Shown here in pieces: positions 27,636-36,837 of a stretch of DNA of 64,000 nucleotides. A program made the position numbers and the translations under genes. The stretch is from Shewanella gelidii (GTDB lineage: Bacteria > Pseudomonadota > Gammaproteobacteria > Enterobacterales > Shewanellaceae): assembly GCF_014647855.1 (NCBI RefSeq), contig NZ_BMPZ01000002.1, positions 636,317 to 700,316 of the forward strand, in the 5' to 3' direction. The number at the start of each line of letters is the position of its first letter. Within the stretch, counting starts at the first letter, position 1. The notes under the pieces were generated by a model. It was not told where the DNA came from, made no database searches, and worked only from the letters and a program-made list of their open reading frames with translations.

Positions 27636-28181
27636 TTAGATGAGGGTTCTCAGTATTTCTAGTGTTGCTTGATGATTATTTGCTTGGATACATTTGGCTT
27701 TTTGATGGTTATCTAACGGCAAGATCTCTAGCCAGCGCTGACATGTCCAAGATGCATCCTTAAAATCATTTATTTCATAGCGGTGAAAGTGCTCAGGGTA
27801 CTGGGCAAGTAATGTTTGTAACTTCTCAGATATCGGTTTATCTACTTCGCGAATCGGCTCACTTGGCCAGTTATTGAGTTGCTCGACTTCTCCTATTTTC
27901 AGGCCATCTTCATCGACTGAGATTTCTTTTATCTTCAATCGAGAAATTCCTTTGATGGTGATTCCAAGCAAACCATCCTCGAGTGTTTCAAAATCGACAA
28001 TTTTGACCAAAGTCCCTATGGATAAGATTTGCTGCGAATCGTTTAGCATGCAAAGCCCAAAACCAGTTTGTGCCTTGAGTGACTCGGATACAAGGCGTTG
28101 ATATCTTGGTTCAAAAACTCTTAGTTGCGTATAACCTTGGGGCAACAAGCAAATTTTAAGCGGAAATAGAGGTAACTTCAT
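27636..28181 (-). CDS. Lon N-terminal (substrate-binding) domain protein
   Basis: 181 residues. LPLFPLKICLLPQGYTQLRVFEPRYQRLVSESL is the typical start of stand-alone Lon-N/PUA-like proteins; GTLVKIVDFETLEDGLLGITIKGISRLKI follows. It lacks the ATPase and protease domains of Lon. Cytoplasmic, function unproven. Single gene. Confidence 0.9.
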   Translation of the reverse strand: MKLPLFPLKICLLPQGYTQLRVFEPRYQRLVSESLKAQTGFGLCMLNDSQQILSIGTLVKIVDFETLEDGLLGITIKGISRLKIKEISVDEDGLKIGEVEQLNNWPSEPIREVDKPISEKLQTLLAQYPEHFHRYEINDFKDASWTCQRWLEILPLDNHQKAKCIQANNHQATLEILRTLI

Positions 28182-28402
28182 AATCGTCTCAATTTGGGTT
28201 ATTGAGACCTGTTACGTACGGTGAGTCCTTAAGCGATCACAATCATTTTAAATGGACAGGATACCCGAAGCCAAAAGTGACGCATCGACTTCAATGACTT
28301 ACATGAGTAACCCTATTTAGTGACTGACATAAAATCTGCATGCTGTTTGCATCTTTGTTTATTAAATTCGAACTGAAACAGGTTCTTATTTTGATTAGCC
28401 GC

Positions 28403-28408
28403 TATAAT
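28403..28408 (+). promoter_or_regulatory. Perfect -10 element upstream of cheV
   Basis: TATAAT at 28403-28408, 42 bases before the cheV ATG. No good -35 lies at 16-18 bases. The preceding GCCGC recalls a sigma-28 -10, but the matching TAAA is absent. Confidence 0.4.
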
Positions 28409-28449
28409 TAGAACATTCAAACAATATCGTGCCACAGTAAGAGATTGAT

Positions 28450-29394
28450 ATGGCGAAAGTCCTAGATTCGGTAGATCAACGAACGCAGCTGGTTGGTGAA
28501 AACCGTTTAGAGTTACTGCTGTTTAGAATTAATAGTAGTCAACTATTTGCAATTAATGTGTTTAAGGTCAAAGAGGTTGTGAAGCTGCCGCAATTGAGCG
28601 CTTTACCTGGGAGTCACCCGAGTATTAGTGGTGTTGCCAATATTCGTGGAACCTCCATTCCCGTGATTAATTTAAGGGGGGCGATAGGGTTTACGCCGAT
28701 GTCGCAAGATGAAGAGTCCAACTTGATCATCACTGAGTATAATCGCAGCGTTCAAGGTTTTTTGGTTGGGAAGGTCGAGCATATTGTGAATATGACTTGG
28801 AGCGATATTTTGCCGCCGCCTAAAACTTCGGGCAAGAATAACTATTTGACCGCAATCAGCCGTGTTGAATATCAAGAAAAGACTGAACTCGTGTCGATTA
28901 TTGATGTAGAGAAAGTCCTCGCAGAAATTATTGACTACGATATTCGTTTAAGTGAAGGCGTGCTTGATGAGCAGCTACTACCATTTTTCCACGGGCGAAA
29001 AATTCTTATTGTGGATGATTCATCGACCGCTCGGCGTCAGGTAAGAGACACATTAGAGCAATTAGGCATCGAAATCACTGAGGCGTCGGATGGCTTGCAA
29101 GCGTGGAATATGCTGAAAGCTTGGTGTGATGAGGGGCGTAATCCTGCAGAAGATTTATTAATGTTAATTACTGATGCAGAAATGCCTGAAATGGACGGGT
29201 ATAAACTTACCGATGAAATTCGCAACGATCCGAGAATGTCCGGTTTGTCGATAACTTTGAATACCTCATTAAGTGGCAGTTTTAACAAGGCCATGGTTGA
29301 AAAAGTCGGGTGTGATCGATTTATCTCTAAATTCCAACCAGATCTGCTCGTTGGTGCGGTCCAAGAACAGTTGAAATCAATTTTGGGACGCTGA
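28450..29394 (+). CDS. cheV: Chemotaxis coupling protein CheV
   Basis: 314 residues. The N-terminal CheW domain (ELLLFRINSSQLFAINVFKVKEVVKLP, residues ~18-45) is joined to a C-terminal receiver (KILIVDDSSTARRQVRDTLEQLG; phospho-acceptor Asp in LMLITDAEMPEMDGYKL; Lys in FISKFQPD). CheV couples receptors to CheA and adapts through phosphorylation. The only other motility gene in the window is motY. Confidence 0.94.
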   Translation: MAKVLDSVDQRTQLVGENRLELLLFRINSSQLFAINVFKVKEVVKLPQLSALPGSHPSISGVANIRGTSIPVINLRGAIGFTPMSQDEESNLIITEYNRSVQGFLVGKVEHIVNMTWSDILPPPKTSGKNNYLTAISRVEYQEKTELVSIIDVEKVLAEIIDYDIRLSEGVLDEQLLPFFHGRKILIVDDSSTARRQVRDTLEQLGIEITEASDGLQAWNMLKAWCDEGRNPAEDLLMLITDAEMPEMDGYKLTDEIRNDPRMSGLSITLNTSLSGSFNKAMVEKVGCDRFISKFQPDLLVGAVQEQLKSILGR

Positions 29395-29401
29395 ATACGT
29401 G

Positions 29402-30055
29402 TTAATTGTCATGTTCTTGCTGCTGTAGTTCGGCAAGAACATGACGCTTCATCTCTGCGCTAGCCGCAATATGAATTTGAGCAAGTCGAATGCAAAAACC
29501 AAATCGCCGTTCCCCTAATACTCGCACTAAGTCTGCAAGAAATTTATGATCTAAGCTTTTATGTTTCGCATAATGCTGTATCGCTCGATAAACCGAAGTA
29601 TAAGCCATGCCGTCGAATTGAAAGGGATCGTGACCTTGATGATCATCAATGGCTACGCCATTAATATAAATCGGCCAGCCCGGTGCATTGATACGGTCGC
29701 GAGCCACTGTATACATAAACCAAGCACTTTTTTTGAAACCACCAAGCGCCTTACATTCAAACTCTGACTCCTCCAATTCTTGCTCTGTCCAGTTAATGCC
29801 TATCGCAAGGTGTTTTTGGTAGCGAGTCATCAGCGAATCCTTGACAGCGTCTCGACAATTCCAAATGGAGTTTAGTTGATTTTTTTGTGCAAATTGCAAA
29901 CATTCTTTGCAACAGGGGACACTGAGCGATGGGTGAGCACACTGGGACGTGCTGATATATTGAAAGGTGAGGTTACAGGGCTCTTCACAAAACCAGCACT
30001 TGTGGCGCTTGGCAAAAGGAATATCAATTTGGGGCGTCTGAACTTGACTCTTCAC
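29402..30055 (-). CDS. Hypothetical protein with N-terminal zinc-binding cysteines
   Basis: 217 residues. The first 65 residues contain HKCWFCEEPC, a CAHPS segment, and CCKECLQFAQKN, a cluster expected to bind zinc. The rest is helical (ELEESEFECKALGGFKKSAWFMY, LADLVRVLGERRFGFCIRLAQIHIA). I do not recognise the family. The GTG start at 30055 has a weak upstream AGGG. It ends 7 bases past the convergent cheV gene and lies downstream of the DUF2750 gene on the same strand. Confidence 0.78.
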   Translation of the reverse strand: MKSQVQTPQIDIPFAKRHKCWFCEEPCNLTFQYISTSQCAHPSLSVPCCKECLQFAQKNQLNSIWNCRDAVKDSLMTRYQKHLAIGINWTEQELEESEFECKALGGFKKSAWFMYTVARDRINAPGWPIYINGVAIDDHQGHDPFQFDGMAYTSVYRAIQHYAKHKSLDHKFLADLVRVLGERRFGFCIRLAQIHIAASAEMKRHVLAELQQQEHDN

Positions 30056-30100
30056 AAGTGACGCCCTAACGGTATTTATCGCGATACATCAAGCTGGATA

Positions 30101-30460
30101 TTACTCTTGTTCGATATTGACCAGCTCTTTAGCAAGCTCGATAGGGTCCATTTCAAGGCAATCTGTTTCAGCTTCCCAATCAAGCCCAACAAGAACGCCA
30201 TCATCATTGAGATCCGATACCCAGTATTCCATGAACTCTTCCAAAGGAATTGCAACAGCGACATAGTCTTGCCACTCTTGTGTACAGTGACCTTCTGCCT
30301 GCTCTTTGTTAGACCAAATTGGCATCACATCGGTTTCTTCATACTCACTTGAATCGCACACGACCCATCCTTCACCGGCTTTATCTTGCAGCCCCCAAAG
30401 TGTTTGGCTTTCTTTCACATTAGCGACAAATTTAGCGAGTAGCGCTTTGTTTTCTATCAT
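30101..30460 (-). CDS. DUF2750 family protein
   Basis: 119 residues, acidic, cytoplasmic. FVANVKESQTLWGLQDKAGEGWVVCDSSEYEETDVMPIWSNKEQAEGHC and the C-terminal EYWVSDLNDDGVLVGLDWE are the DUF2750 signature. Function unknown. AAGAGA precedes ATG 30460. The gap of 45 bases to the next minus-strand gene allows co-transcription. Confidence 0.87.
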   Translation of the reverse strand: MIENKALLAKFVANVKESQTLWGLQDKAGEGWVVCDSSEYEETDVMPIWSNKEQAEGHCTQEWQDYVAVAIPLEEFMEYWVSDLNDDGVLVGLDWEAETDCLEMDPIELAKELVNIEQE

Positions 30461-30737
30461 GTTGGATCTCTTAGGATGAATGAACCGTTAGCATTATACG
30501 GAAATGCTATGCAATTGCAGTAGATTACTACTTATTTTCGGTGGCGCTGAGAACAATTAATTCAATAGTTTTATTGGACAAATGCAACTTGTAAGAGTTG
30601 TATGAGTCTCAAGGCATAGAGTAAAGTATATCTTGCTTTTGAGTCTGCGTAGTGTTGAAGGAGAAACTTACGTCGGCATTTTTAATATTCTACTTTTCTA
30701 AAGGCCCGCCTTCATTACTATGGCCAAGGAGCACTTC

Positions 30738-31934
30738 TTGAAACAGATAATTGCAGTTATTCCGTTGATGTTTAGCGCAGGGCTAATGAGCTTTAGCGCA
30801 TCTGCTGCAGAGCAGGATTTCTCCCAATGTAAGGTCAAGCTTGAAAAAGCGGCTGTTGCCCAAGGGATTCAGCAAAGTACGATTGAAAAAGGTCTCAGGG
30901 ATCTTAAACCCATTAAACGTGTTATTAAATTAGACCGAAGCCAACCTGAGTTTAGCCAAACCTTTGCTGATTACTTTAACAAACGAGTGACTTCAAAACG
31001 GGTCGCTCAAGGGCGAAAACTTTTGAAGAAGCATCGCGCTTTATTGCAAAAGTTGCAAAAAGAGTACGGAGTGCCACCACAATACTTGATGTCATTTTGG
31101 GGGCTAGAAACTAATTTCGGTGGTTATAAGGGGAAAATGCCAGTGTTAGACGCATTGGCGACACTCGCTTGTGATCCTCGCCGAGATAGCTTTTTTACTC
31201 AGGAGTTTATTCTTGCGCTTGGCCTAATGGAAAAAAATGGCTTCGAACCGCAACAAATGGTTGGTTCGTGGGCTGGGGCAATGGGTCATACTCAGTTTAT
31301 GCCTTCTGCTTATAGTCAATATGCGGTTGATGGTGATGGTGATGGGATTGTTGATTTATGGAATAGCACTGAAGACGCGTTAACCTCAGCAGCCAACTTT
31401 TTAGCTGAATTAGGTTGGCAACGTAATGAACGTTGGGGTCGAGAAGTGTTATTACCCAGTGATTACAATTTTAAATATTTGGGTGCGAAAGATAGATTAC
31501 CTTTGAGCCAATGGGCGGAAGCTGGAGTGCGGCAGGCGAACGGTCAAGCAATCTCTACACCGAAAATGGATGCAGCGCTATATGTTCCGGCAGGGCAAGC
31601 AGGGCCAGCATTTCTAGCCTATGAAAACTTTAATGTCATTATGCGCTGGAATCGTTCAGAAAATTATGCAATTGCTGTTGGTCATTTGGCGGATCGAATT
31701 AACGGTGCTGCGCCTTTGCAAAAAAAACCACCCTTGCAAACCCGACTTAGTCGAGCGCAAATCAAAGCATTACAACAAAGCTTAATTGATTTGGGTTATG
31801 AATTAGGAAAAGCTGACGGTATTATGGGCAAGCAGTCGATTGCGGCATTGCAACAATATCAGCGTTCTCAAGGCATGATCGCTGATGGTTACCCAAGTGA
31901 AGATTCGTTTAAAGCGCTCTCAATAAAATTATAA
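30738..31934 (+). CDS. Lytic murein transglycosylase (MltB-type) with peptidoglycan-binding domain
   Basis: About 398 residues. TTG 30738 is preferred: AAGGAG (30725-30730) lies 7 bases before it, and the peptide MKQIIAVIPLMFSAGLMSFSASAA is a clean signal sequence. ATG 30720 has no RBS. The catalytic Glu is in SFWGLETNFGGYKG; GSWAGAMGHTQFMPSAY and DGDGDGIVDLWNS follow as in SltB/MltB enzymes. A peptidoglycan-binding domain closes the protein (LQQSLIDLGYELGKADGIMGKQSIAALQQYQ). It cleaves glycan strands in the periplasm, making anhydromuropeptides. No lipobox, so soluble. Confidence 0.93.
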   Translation: MKQIIAVIPLMFSAGLMSFSASAAEQDFSQCKVKLEKAAVAQGIQQSTIEKGLRDLKPIKRVIKLDRSQPEFSQTFADYFNKRVTSKRVAQGRKLLKKHRALLQKLQKEYGVPPQYLMSFWGLETNFGGYKGKMPVLDALATLACDPRRDSFFTQEFILALGLMEKNGFEPQQMVGSWAGAMGHTQFMPSAYSQYAVDGDGDGIVDLWNSTEDALTSAANFLAELGWQRNERWGREVLLPSDYNFKYLGAKDRLPLSQWAEAGVRQANGQAISTPKMDAALYVPAGQAGPAFLAYENFNVIMRWNRSENYAIAVGHLADRINGAAPLQKKPPLQTRLSRAQIKALQQSLIDLGYELGKADGIMGKQSIAALQQYQRSQGMIADGYPSEDSFKALSIKL

Positions 31935-31944
31935 TTTAGAACAG

Positions 31945-31991
31945 AAAACGCCCTCACATGCAATCATAATGATTGCATGTGAGGGCGTTTT
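31945..31991. terminator. 47-base perfect palindromic terminator
   Basis: Two 23-base arms separated by one base (31945-31967, 31969-31991), outer ends AAAACG and CGTTTT. It ends the transglycosylase transcript. A perfect stem of this length is uncommon. Confidence 0.88.
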
Positions 31992-32030
31992 GGTTTAGGT
32001 TGAATTATTGCTTACGAGGAGAGGGTACCC

Positions 32031-32924
32031 ATGGATTCAAGTGAACAACTGCTAAATGCAAAACTCGAAAAACTTAGTTATGCGCAACGTCAACGTTTAG
32101 CATATATCGATTTTTCTTTGCAATATTTTGGTCAGATATCTCGGCAGGATTTAATTAAAAAGTTCGCGACCGGCTTAGCCGCAGCCACGCGAGATTTTAC
32201 GAGTTATCGTGAGCTGGCAGCTGACAATATGCAGCTTGTGCATCGAACGAAATGCTATCACCGACAAACTGGGTTTAAGCCTCTTTTTCATCACGATCCT
32301 GAAGTCATCTTACATGGCCTTGCGAAGGGGTTCGGTGACGGTTTGTCCCATGCAGTTAATCCAAGTGACGTTTGCATTGATGCTGTTCAGCTTATTCATC
32401 CCGATACAAATATTATTGCCGCATTGATGCGTGCCATTCAGCAACAGCAAGTGCTACACGTAAATTATGTTTCTACTTCTTCGGGATTAAAGTCACGGGA
32501 AATTGTTCCCCATGCTCTCGTGAATAATGGTCAGCGTTGGCACGTACGGGCTTATGATCGAGAACACGAGCAATTTAGTGATTTCGTGGTGACCCGAATT
32601 CAATCATGCCAAAACCGTGCTCAACAGGGCGGTGACCATGAATTGCAATGCCATGATGAAGCTTGGTCGAACATTGTTGAATTGATTTTAACACCACATC
32701 CGAGTTTACATCATCCAGAAGCCATAGCTTTGGACTACCAAATGCACGATGGTGAGTTGAAAGTCAGCTGCAGGGCAGCGTTAGCTGCATATATATTGAG
32801 GCAGTGGAGCGTTGATTGCTCCAAAGGGCACCGAATCAATAGCGGTGTTTGTCAGTTAGCTTTGGCCAATATCGATATATTGAAAAAAATTGCACCATTA
32901 GCGATTGTTCCTGGTGCGCAATGA
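32031..32924 (+). CDS. WYL-domain transcriptional regulator
   Basis: 297 residues. The N-terminal half has a DeoR/HTH-like part (RLAYIDFSLQYFGQISRQDLIKKFATGLAAATRDFTSYRELA). The WYL domain follows: LHVNYVSTSSGLKSREIVPHALVNNGQRWHVRAYDREHEQFSDFVVTRI. The WYL triad is partly changed (WHVRAYD). WYL domains bind nucleotides or nucleic acids and regulate stress and defence loci; no defence genes are here. GAGGAGAG precedes ATG 32031. Confidence 0.85.
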   Translation: MDSSEQLLNAKLEKLSYAQRQRLAYIDFSLQYFGQISRQDLIKKFATGLAAATRDFTSYRELAADNMQLVHRTKCYHRQTGFKPLFHHDPEVILHGLAKGFGDGLSHAVNPSDVCIDAVQLIHPDTNIIAALMRAIQQQQVLHVNYVSTSSGLKSREIVPHALVNNGQRWHVRAYDREHEQFSDFVVTRIQSCQNRAQQGGDHELQCHDEAWSNIVELILTPHPSLHHPEAIALDYQMHDGELKVSCRAALAAYILRQWSVDCSKGHRINSGVCQLALANIDILKKIAPLAIVPGAQ

Positions 32925-33083
32925 ATTGGTTTTAAAAGGTAGTGCTTTGATTGCCAATGAGTCTCCCGTGGGGAGCTGTTGACTTTAAAGCTCTGCTGTC
33001 TTGTTTTTGCTCGTTTTGTGAATTCACGCGTCAATCTGCTAAGATCCATTCAATAGAGAAACTTGTCGTTCTAAGGAAAAAAG

Positions 33084-33569
33084 ATGAAAGCACAGGATAA
33101 TTCAGTTGTACTATTCAATTACACGCTACGGGACGAGCAAGGTGAGGTGCTAGAAACGAATCAAGGTAGTGACCCCATTGCTTACCTACATGGAAACGAT
33201 AATATGATGCCGGGTGTCGAAGAGGCGATTAGTGGGAGAGCTGCTGGAGAGCGTTTTTCTGCCACACTTCCAGCGACAAAAACATACGGCGAGCGCATTG
33301 AAGATTGTGAAAAGCGAGTCTCCATGAAGCACCTGCAAGGTGCAAAGACATGGAAAGCAGGCATGACAGCTTTGGTGAATACTGATCAAGGTCAGCGGCA
33401 GGTTACTGTGCTAAAAGTTGGAAAGTTTATGGCAACGGTTGATATTAACCATCCGTTATCAGGGCGCGAATTAACTTTTGATATTGAAATTGTTGAAGTT
33501 CGTGCAGCGACCGATGAGGAGATTGCTCATGGTCATGCACACGGCGTAGGTGGTCACCAACACTCCTAG
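33084..33569 (+). CDS. slyD: FKBP-type peptidyl-prolyl isomerase, SlyD family
   Basis: 161 residues. The FKBP core (VVLFNYTLRDEQGEVLETNQGSDPIAYLHGNDNMMPGVEEAISGRAAGERF) with an insert-in-flap domain and C-terminal HGHAHGVGGHQHS is the SlyD pattern. It is a folding helper and metal chaperone for Ni/Zn. The His tail is short and lacks the Cys-rich stretch of E. coli SlyD, so metal capacity may be lower. AAGGA precedes ATG 33084. Confidence 0.92.
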   Translation: MKAQDNSVVLFNYTLRDEQGEVLETNQGSDPIAYLHGNDNMMPGVEEAISGRAAGERFSATLPATKTYGERIEDCEKRVSMKHLQGAKTWKAGMTALVNTDQGQRQVTVLKVGKFMATVDINHPLSGRELTFDIEIVEVRAATDEEIAHGHAHGVGGHQHS

Positions 33570-33708
33570 CGATCACTTTCCAGTGATTCCTTTTATTGAG
33601 TCACAAAACTCGACCAGTCGATGGTAAGCTGCTTCCATTGACTGGAATTAAGGCACGGAAACTCGGCCTCCTCATCTACAATCGTCCACTTTCAAGAAGT
33701 ATGAATTA

Positions 33709-33930
33709 ATGGTAATCAATTTCTCCAAGGGCAAACTGATTGTGACGCCCCACGAAGTTCAAGTGCGTATGGAAGGTGCAACATTTACCGCAATGGCCGA
33801 AGATATTCAGTGTCGCTATGAAATGTTGTTACTGATTGCCGATGCAGGTGCTGTACGTTGGACGCTAACTTTAGATAATCAGGAACAAGTTCAGCAAATT
33901 TGTGAGCAGTTGGCGATAGAGCCAGATTAA
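33709..33930 (+). CDS. DUF3389-like small protein
   Basis: 73 residues. VINFSKGKLIVTPHEVQVRMEGA and a later VRWTLTLDN resemble DUF3389 proteins of Shewanella and Vibrio (memory-based). Cytoplasmic, function unknown. RBS weak (AAGAAG). The carboxylesterase follows after 30 bases on the same strand, so an operon is likely. Confidence 0.75.
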   Translation: MVINFSKGKLIVTPHEVQVRMEGATFTAMAEDIQCRYEMLLLIADAGAVRWTLTLDNQEQVQQICEQLAIEPD

Positions 33931-33960
33931 ATAAAAACGTTTTTGAATTTAGGATAAGTC

Positions 33961-34623
33961 ATGTCGTTAGAAAAAATTGTTATTGAACCAAAAGAGAGCG
34001 CACAAGCATGTGTTATTTGGATTCATGGCCTTGGAGACAGTGGAGCTGGAATGGCTCCTGTAATTCCTTACCTTGGGCTCGATGATTCTCTGAATGTTCG
34101 GTTTGTCCTTCCTGATGCACCAGAGCAACCTGTGACAATTAACGCGGGATATATCATGCGCTCATGGTATGACATTAAAAGCGAACGCCTGAGTGACCGT
34201 GTGGACATGGACGGAATAAATGAATCAGAGCAGCTCATTCTAGAGATTATTGAGGGGCAAATTCAGTCGGGGATCCCAAGTTCAAAAATCATTCTAGCGG
34301 GTTTTAGTCAGGGGGGAGTTCTGAGCTTGTACACTGGACTGCGTCTGCGCCACAAACTCGCTGGGATCATTGGAATGTCTTGTTATCTGGCGAGTGGTGA
34401 ACAATTACCTGAACAGCTGTCTGAGGCCAACCGTTCTACCTCGATTTTACAAAATCATGGCTCTCATGATGATGTTGTTCCGGTTTCTGCAGGTCGGCAA
34501 GCTTATGAGACTTTAAAAGCTTCTGGTTATGATACAGAGTGGCGTGAATATACTGCTTTACATAGCTTGTTGCCTCAACAATTGACTGAAATAGGGCGTT
34601 GGATTACTGAACGCCTCACTTAA
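33961..34623 (+). CDS. Carboxylesterase / acyl-protein thioesterase-like hydrolase
   Basis: 220 residues, alpha/beta hydrolase. VIWIHGLGDSG near the start, the nucleophile elbow GFSQGG (Ser ~117), an Asp in HGSHDDVVP and His in YTALHSL are clear. The family (carboxylesterase 2/APT1-like) hydrolyses short esters and some thioesters. No signal peptide. AGGATAAG precedes ATG 33961. Confidence 0.92.
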   Translation: MSLEKIVIEPKESAQACVIWIHGLGDSGAGMAPVIPYLGLDDSLNVRFVLPDAPEQPVTINAGYIMRSWYDIKSERLSDRVDMDGINESEQLILEIIEGQIQSGIPSSKIILAGFSQGGVLSLYTGLRLRHKLAGIIGMSCYLASGEQLPEQLSEANRSTSILQNHGSHDDVVPVSAGRQAYETLKASGYDTEWREYTALHSLLPQQLTEIGRWITERLT

Positions 34624-34670
34624 ATGTGATGCCGATCAAGTATTAAACAATCTGTAATGCGGTAACGATC

Positions 34671-34699
34671 AGCTTTCCTTATTCAGGAAAGCTTTTTTT
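34671..34699 (+). terminator. Intrinsic terminator
   Basis: AGCTTTCCT-TATTC-AGGAAAGCT followed by a run of T. It ends the DUF3389-carboxylesterase transcript. Confidence 0.85.
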
Positions 34700-35007
34700 T
34701 GTTTTAAATTTGAGCGTAATTGCTCTGGTGGTCCAACCTGTCAAAGGTGTTAATTTACAAAGGTTTACATAATGCGCATTTTATCTGCGTGTTCTGGGGT
34801 TTCTTTTTGGGTTTTTATTGTTTTGTTTTATACGTCCGTCCCTGTTGTAAATCTTTGTTTTACTACACATTTAGCTTTCAATTTTTCATAAATTCGCCAC
34901 ATTTTTTGAATACTCTTGATATGATGTGGGGCACTGAGAACACAGAATTCTCAAAATTAGAAAATGATGGATTTTATTTCATAAATGATAATCAAGGGGT
35001 TGATTAA
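34700..35007 (+). other. T-rich leader of the 5'-nucleotidase gene
   Basis: About 308 bases. A 95-codon frame here (34720-35007) is T-rich, has no RBS and runs straight into the next start; I regard it as chance. A -10-like TATGAT lies near 34919. A CTGTCA half site near 34738 recalls part of a PhoB box but has no partner. Confidence 0.4.
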
Positions 35008-36723
35008 ATGAGTAACAAGTTTATTAAGGGACTCGTCGCCGTTAGTGTTTTAGCTGCTTTAGCTGGTTGTAATGACGATGATCACAAAAAAGTTGTTGAA
35101 CCTACACCACCAGCAAGCTGTGCTGAAGCGGGTGATGCATGTACCAAGTTCACTGTTCTTCATACTAATGATAACCATGGCCGCTTTTGGCAGAACAAAT
35201 ACGGCGAGTACGGCATGGCGGCTCGTAAAACATTGATTGACCAAATTCGTGCTGAAGTCGAAGCCAATGGTGGTGAATCTTTGCTTCTTTCTGGCGGTGA
35301 TATCAATACTGGGGTGCCAGAATCAGATCTTCAAGACGCTCGTCCTGATTTTGTAGGTATGAATTTGATTGGTTACGATGCCATGGCAGTCGGTAACCAC
35401 GAGTTTGATAATCCTCTTGATGTTGTGGACATGCAGCGAGCTCTTGCTGAGTTCCCAATGCTTGCGGCAAACATTTATGATAAAGCTTCTGGTGCTCGGT
35501 ACTTTGAGCCTTATAAAGTATTTGATGTAAACGGTTTACGAATCGCAGTTGTTGGTTTAACAACAGAAGATACGGCTAAGTTAGGTAACCCTGAATTTAT
35601 TAGTGAGTTAGATTTTAGAGATCCGCAAGCCGAGCTCGCTAAAGTTATTGCAGACATTAAAGCTGCAGATGAAGCTGATTTGATCTTTGCAGCGACACAT
35701 ATGGGCCACTATGCAGATGGCGCTAATGGTAGCAATGCTCCCGGCGATGTTGCGCTTGCCCGTGCAATGACTGAAGGTGATTTACAAGCGGTCATTGGTG
35801 GACACTCGCAAAATCCTGTGTGTATGGAAGGCAATGCGTATGATCCTGAATTTACACCTGGTGGCGAGTGTGCTCCAGATGTACAAAATGGCACCTTTAT
35901 TATGCAAGCCCATGAATGGGGTAAATATGTAGGTCGTGCTGATTTTGAGTATTACAACGACAAACTGCATTTGGCGGGATATAGCTTAGTTCCGGTCAAC
36001 TTAAAAGCAAAAGATGAAAATGGTGATCGCCAGTTTATCGCCGAAGAAATCACTCCTGATGCGACGGTACTTGAAGTGCTGCAACAGTATCAAGACAAAG
36101 GTGAAGCGGGCCTCAGTGAAGTCATTGGTACCACCGATGCGAAACTTGAAGGTGATCGCGCTGTAGTTCGAGCACAGCAAACCAACCTTGGTCATTTGAT
36201 TGCTGAAGCACAACGCACGAAAGTAGCCGCAGATTTTGCTGTGATGAACTCTGGTGGTGTCCGTGCGTCTATCGAGCCAGGTGAGATTACCTATAAAGAC
36301 GTGTTAACGGTACAGCCATTTGGGAACAGTATTACGCTTAGTACGTTAACAGGCGCTGAAATTACTGAGTACTTGAATACTGTGGCCACGTTCCAAGTTG
36401 GCGCTGGTGCTTATGCGCAGCTTGTTGGCTTAAAAATGGATGTTGATTGTGCTGCTAGCACCGTTGCGATTAGTGAAATCAATGGCAAAGCCTATGATGC
36501 GTCTGCTAGCTATACCTTTACGGTTCCTAGCTACAACGCAGCAGGTGGTGATGGTTACCCAGTACTAACACCAGTCATGACTGGTTATGTTGATGCAGAA
36601 GTACTTTACACCTTTATAAAAGATACTGGTGACATTGTTGCAGCAGACTTTGAGCCAGTAGCAGGTAATGTGACATATTCAAACTCTGAAAGTATCGAAG
36701 GGTGCTTGATTACTGCGGAGTAA
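35008..36723 (+). CDS. 5'-nucleotidase / metallophosphatase lipoprotein (UshA family)
   Basis: 571 residues. The signal peptide ends in LAALAGC (lipobox). Metal-binding motifs are TNDNHGRF, GGDINTG, GNHEFDN, THMGHY and GGHSQN. The C-terminal substrate domain shows NSGGVRASIEPGEITYKDVLTVQPFGNSI. It dephosphorylates nucleotides outside the inner membrane for nucleoside and phosphate salvage. AAGGGG precedes ATG 35008. It appears monocistronic with its own terminator. Confidence 0.93.
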   Translation: MSNKFIKGLVAVSVLAALAGCNDDDHKKVVEPTPPASCAEAGDACTKFTVLHTNDNHGRFWQNKYGEYGMAARKTLIDQIRAEVEANGGESLLLSGGDINTGVPESDLQDARPDFVGMNLIGYDAMAVGNHEFDNPLDVVDMQRALAEFPMLAANIYDKASGARYFEPYKVFDVNGLRIAVVGLTTEDTAKLGNPEFISELDFRDPQAELAKVIADIKAADEADLIFAATHMGHYADGANGSNAPGDVALARAMTEGDLQAVIGGHSQNPVCMEGNAYDPEFTPGGECAPDVQNGTFIMQAHEWGKYVGRADFEYYNDKLHLAGYSLVPVNLKAKDENGDRQFIAEEITPDATVLEVLQQYQDKGEAGLSEVIGTTDAKLEGDRAVVRAQQTNLGHLIAEAQRTKVAADFAVMNSGGVRASIEPGEITYKDVLTVQPFGNSITLSTLTGAEITEYLNTVATFQVGAGAYAQLVGLKMDVDCAASTVAISEINGKAYDASASYTFTVPSYNAAGGDGYPVLTPVMTGYVDAEVLYTFIKDTGDIVAADFEPVAGNVTYSNSESIEGCLITAE

Positions 36724-36753
36724 TTTAATCAAAATGATTATATTATTCTAATG

Positions 36754-36781
36754 AAAAAAGCAGCCACATGGCTGCTTTTTT
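36754..36781. terminator. Bidirectional intrinsic terminator
   Basis: AAAAAAGCAGCC-ACAT-GGCTGCTTTTTT between the convergent nucleotidase and RsgA-type genes. Confidence 0.9.
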
Positions 36782-36837
36782 TATGGGCGACTATCGATGA
36801 TTGTCACCTTTACGACAACTATCACTGACAAACGGTG

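Noticed and set aside
28381..28415. Sigma-28 promoter for cheV
   Set aside because: GCCGCTATAA resembles its -10, but no TAAA lies 15 bases upstream.
34735..34760. PhoB box before the 5'-nucleotidase
   Set aside because: Only one CTGTCA half site; no second half at the required spacing.
34720..35007. 95-codon T-rich frame before the 5'-nucleotidase gene
   Set aside because: No RBS, hydrophobic by composition only, ends exactly at the real start; likely leader DNA.
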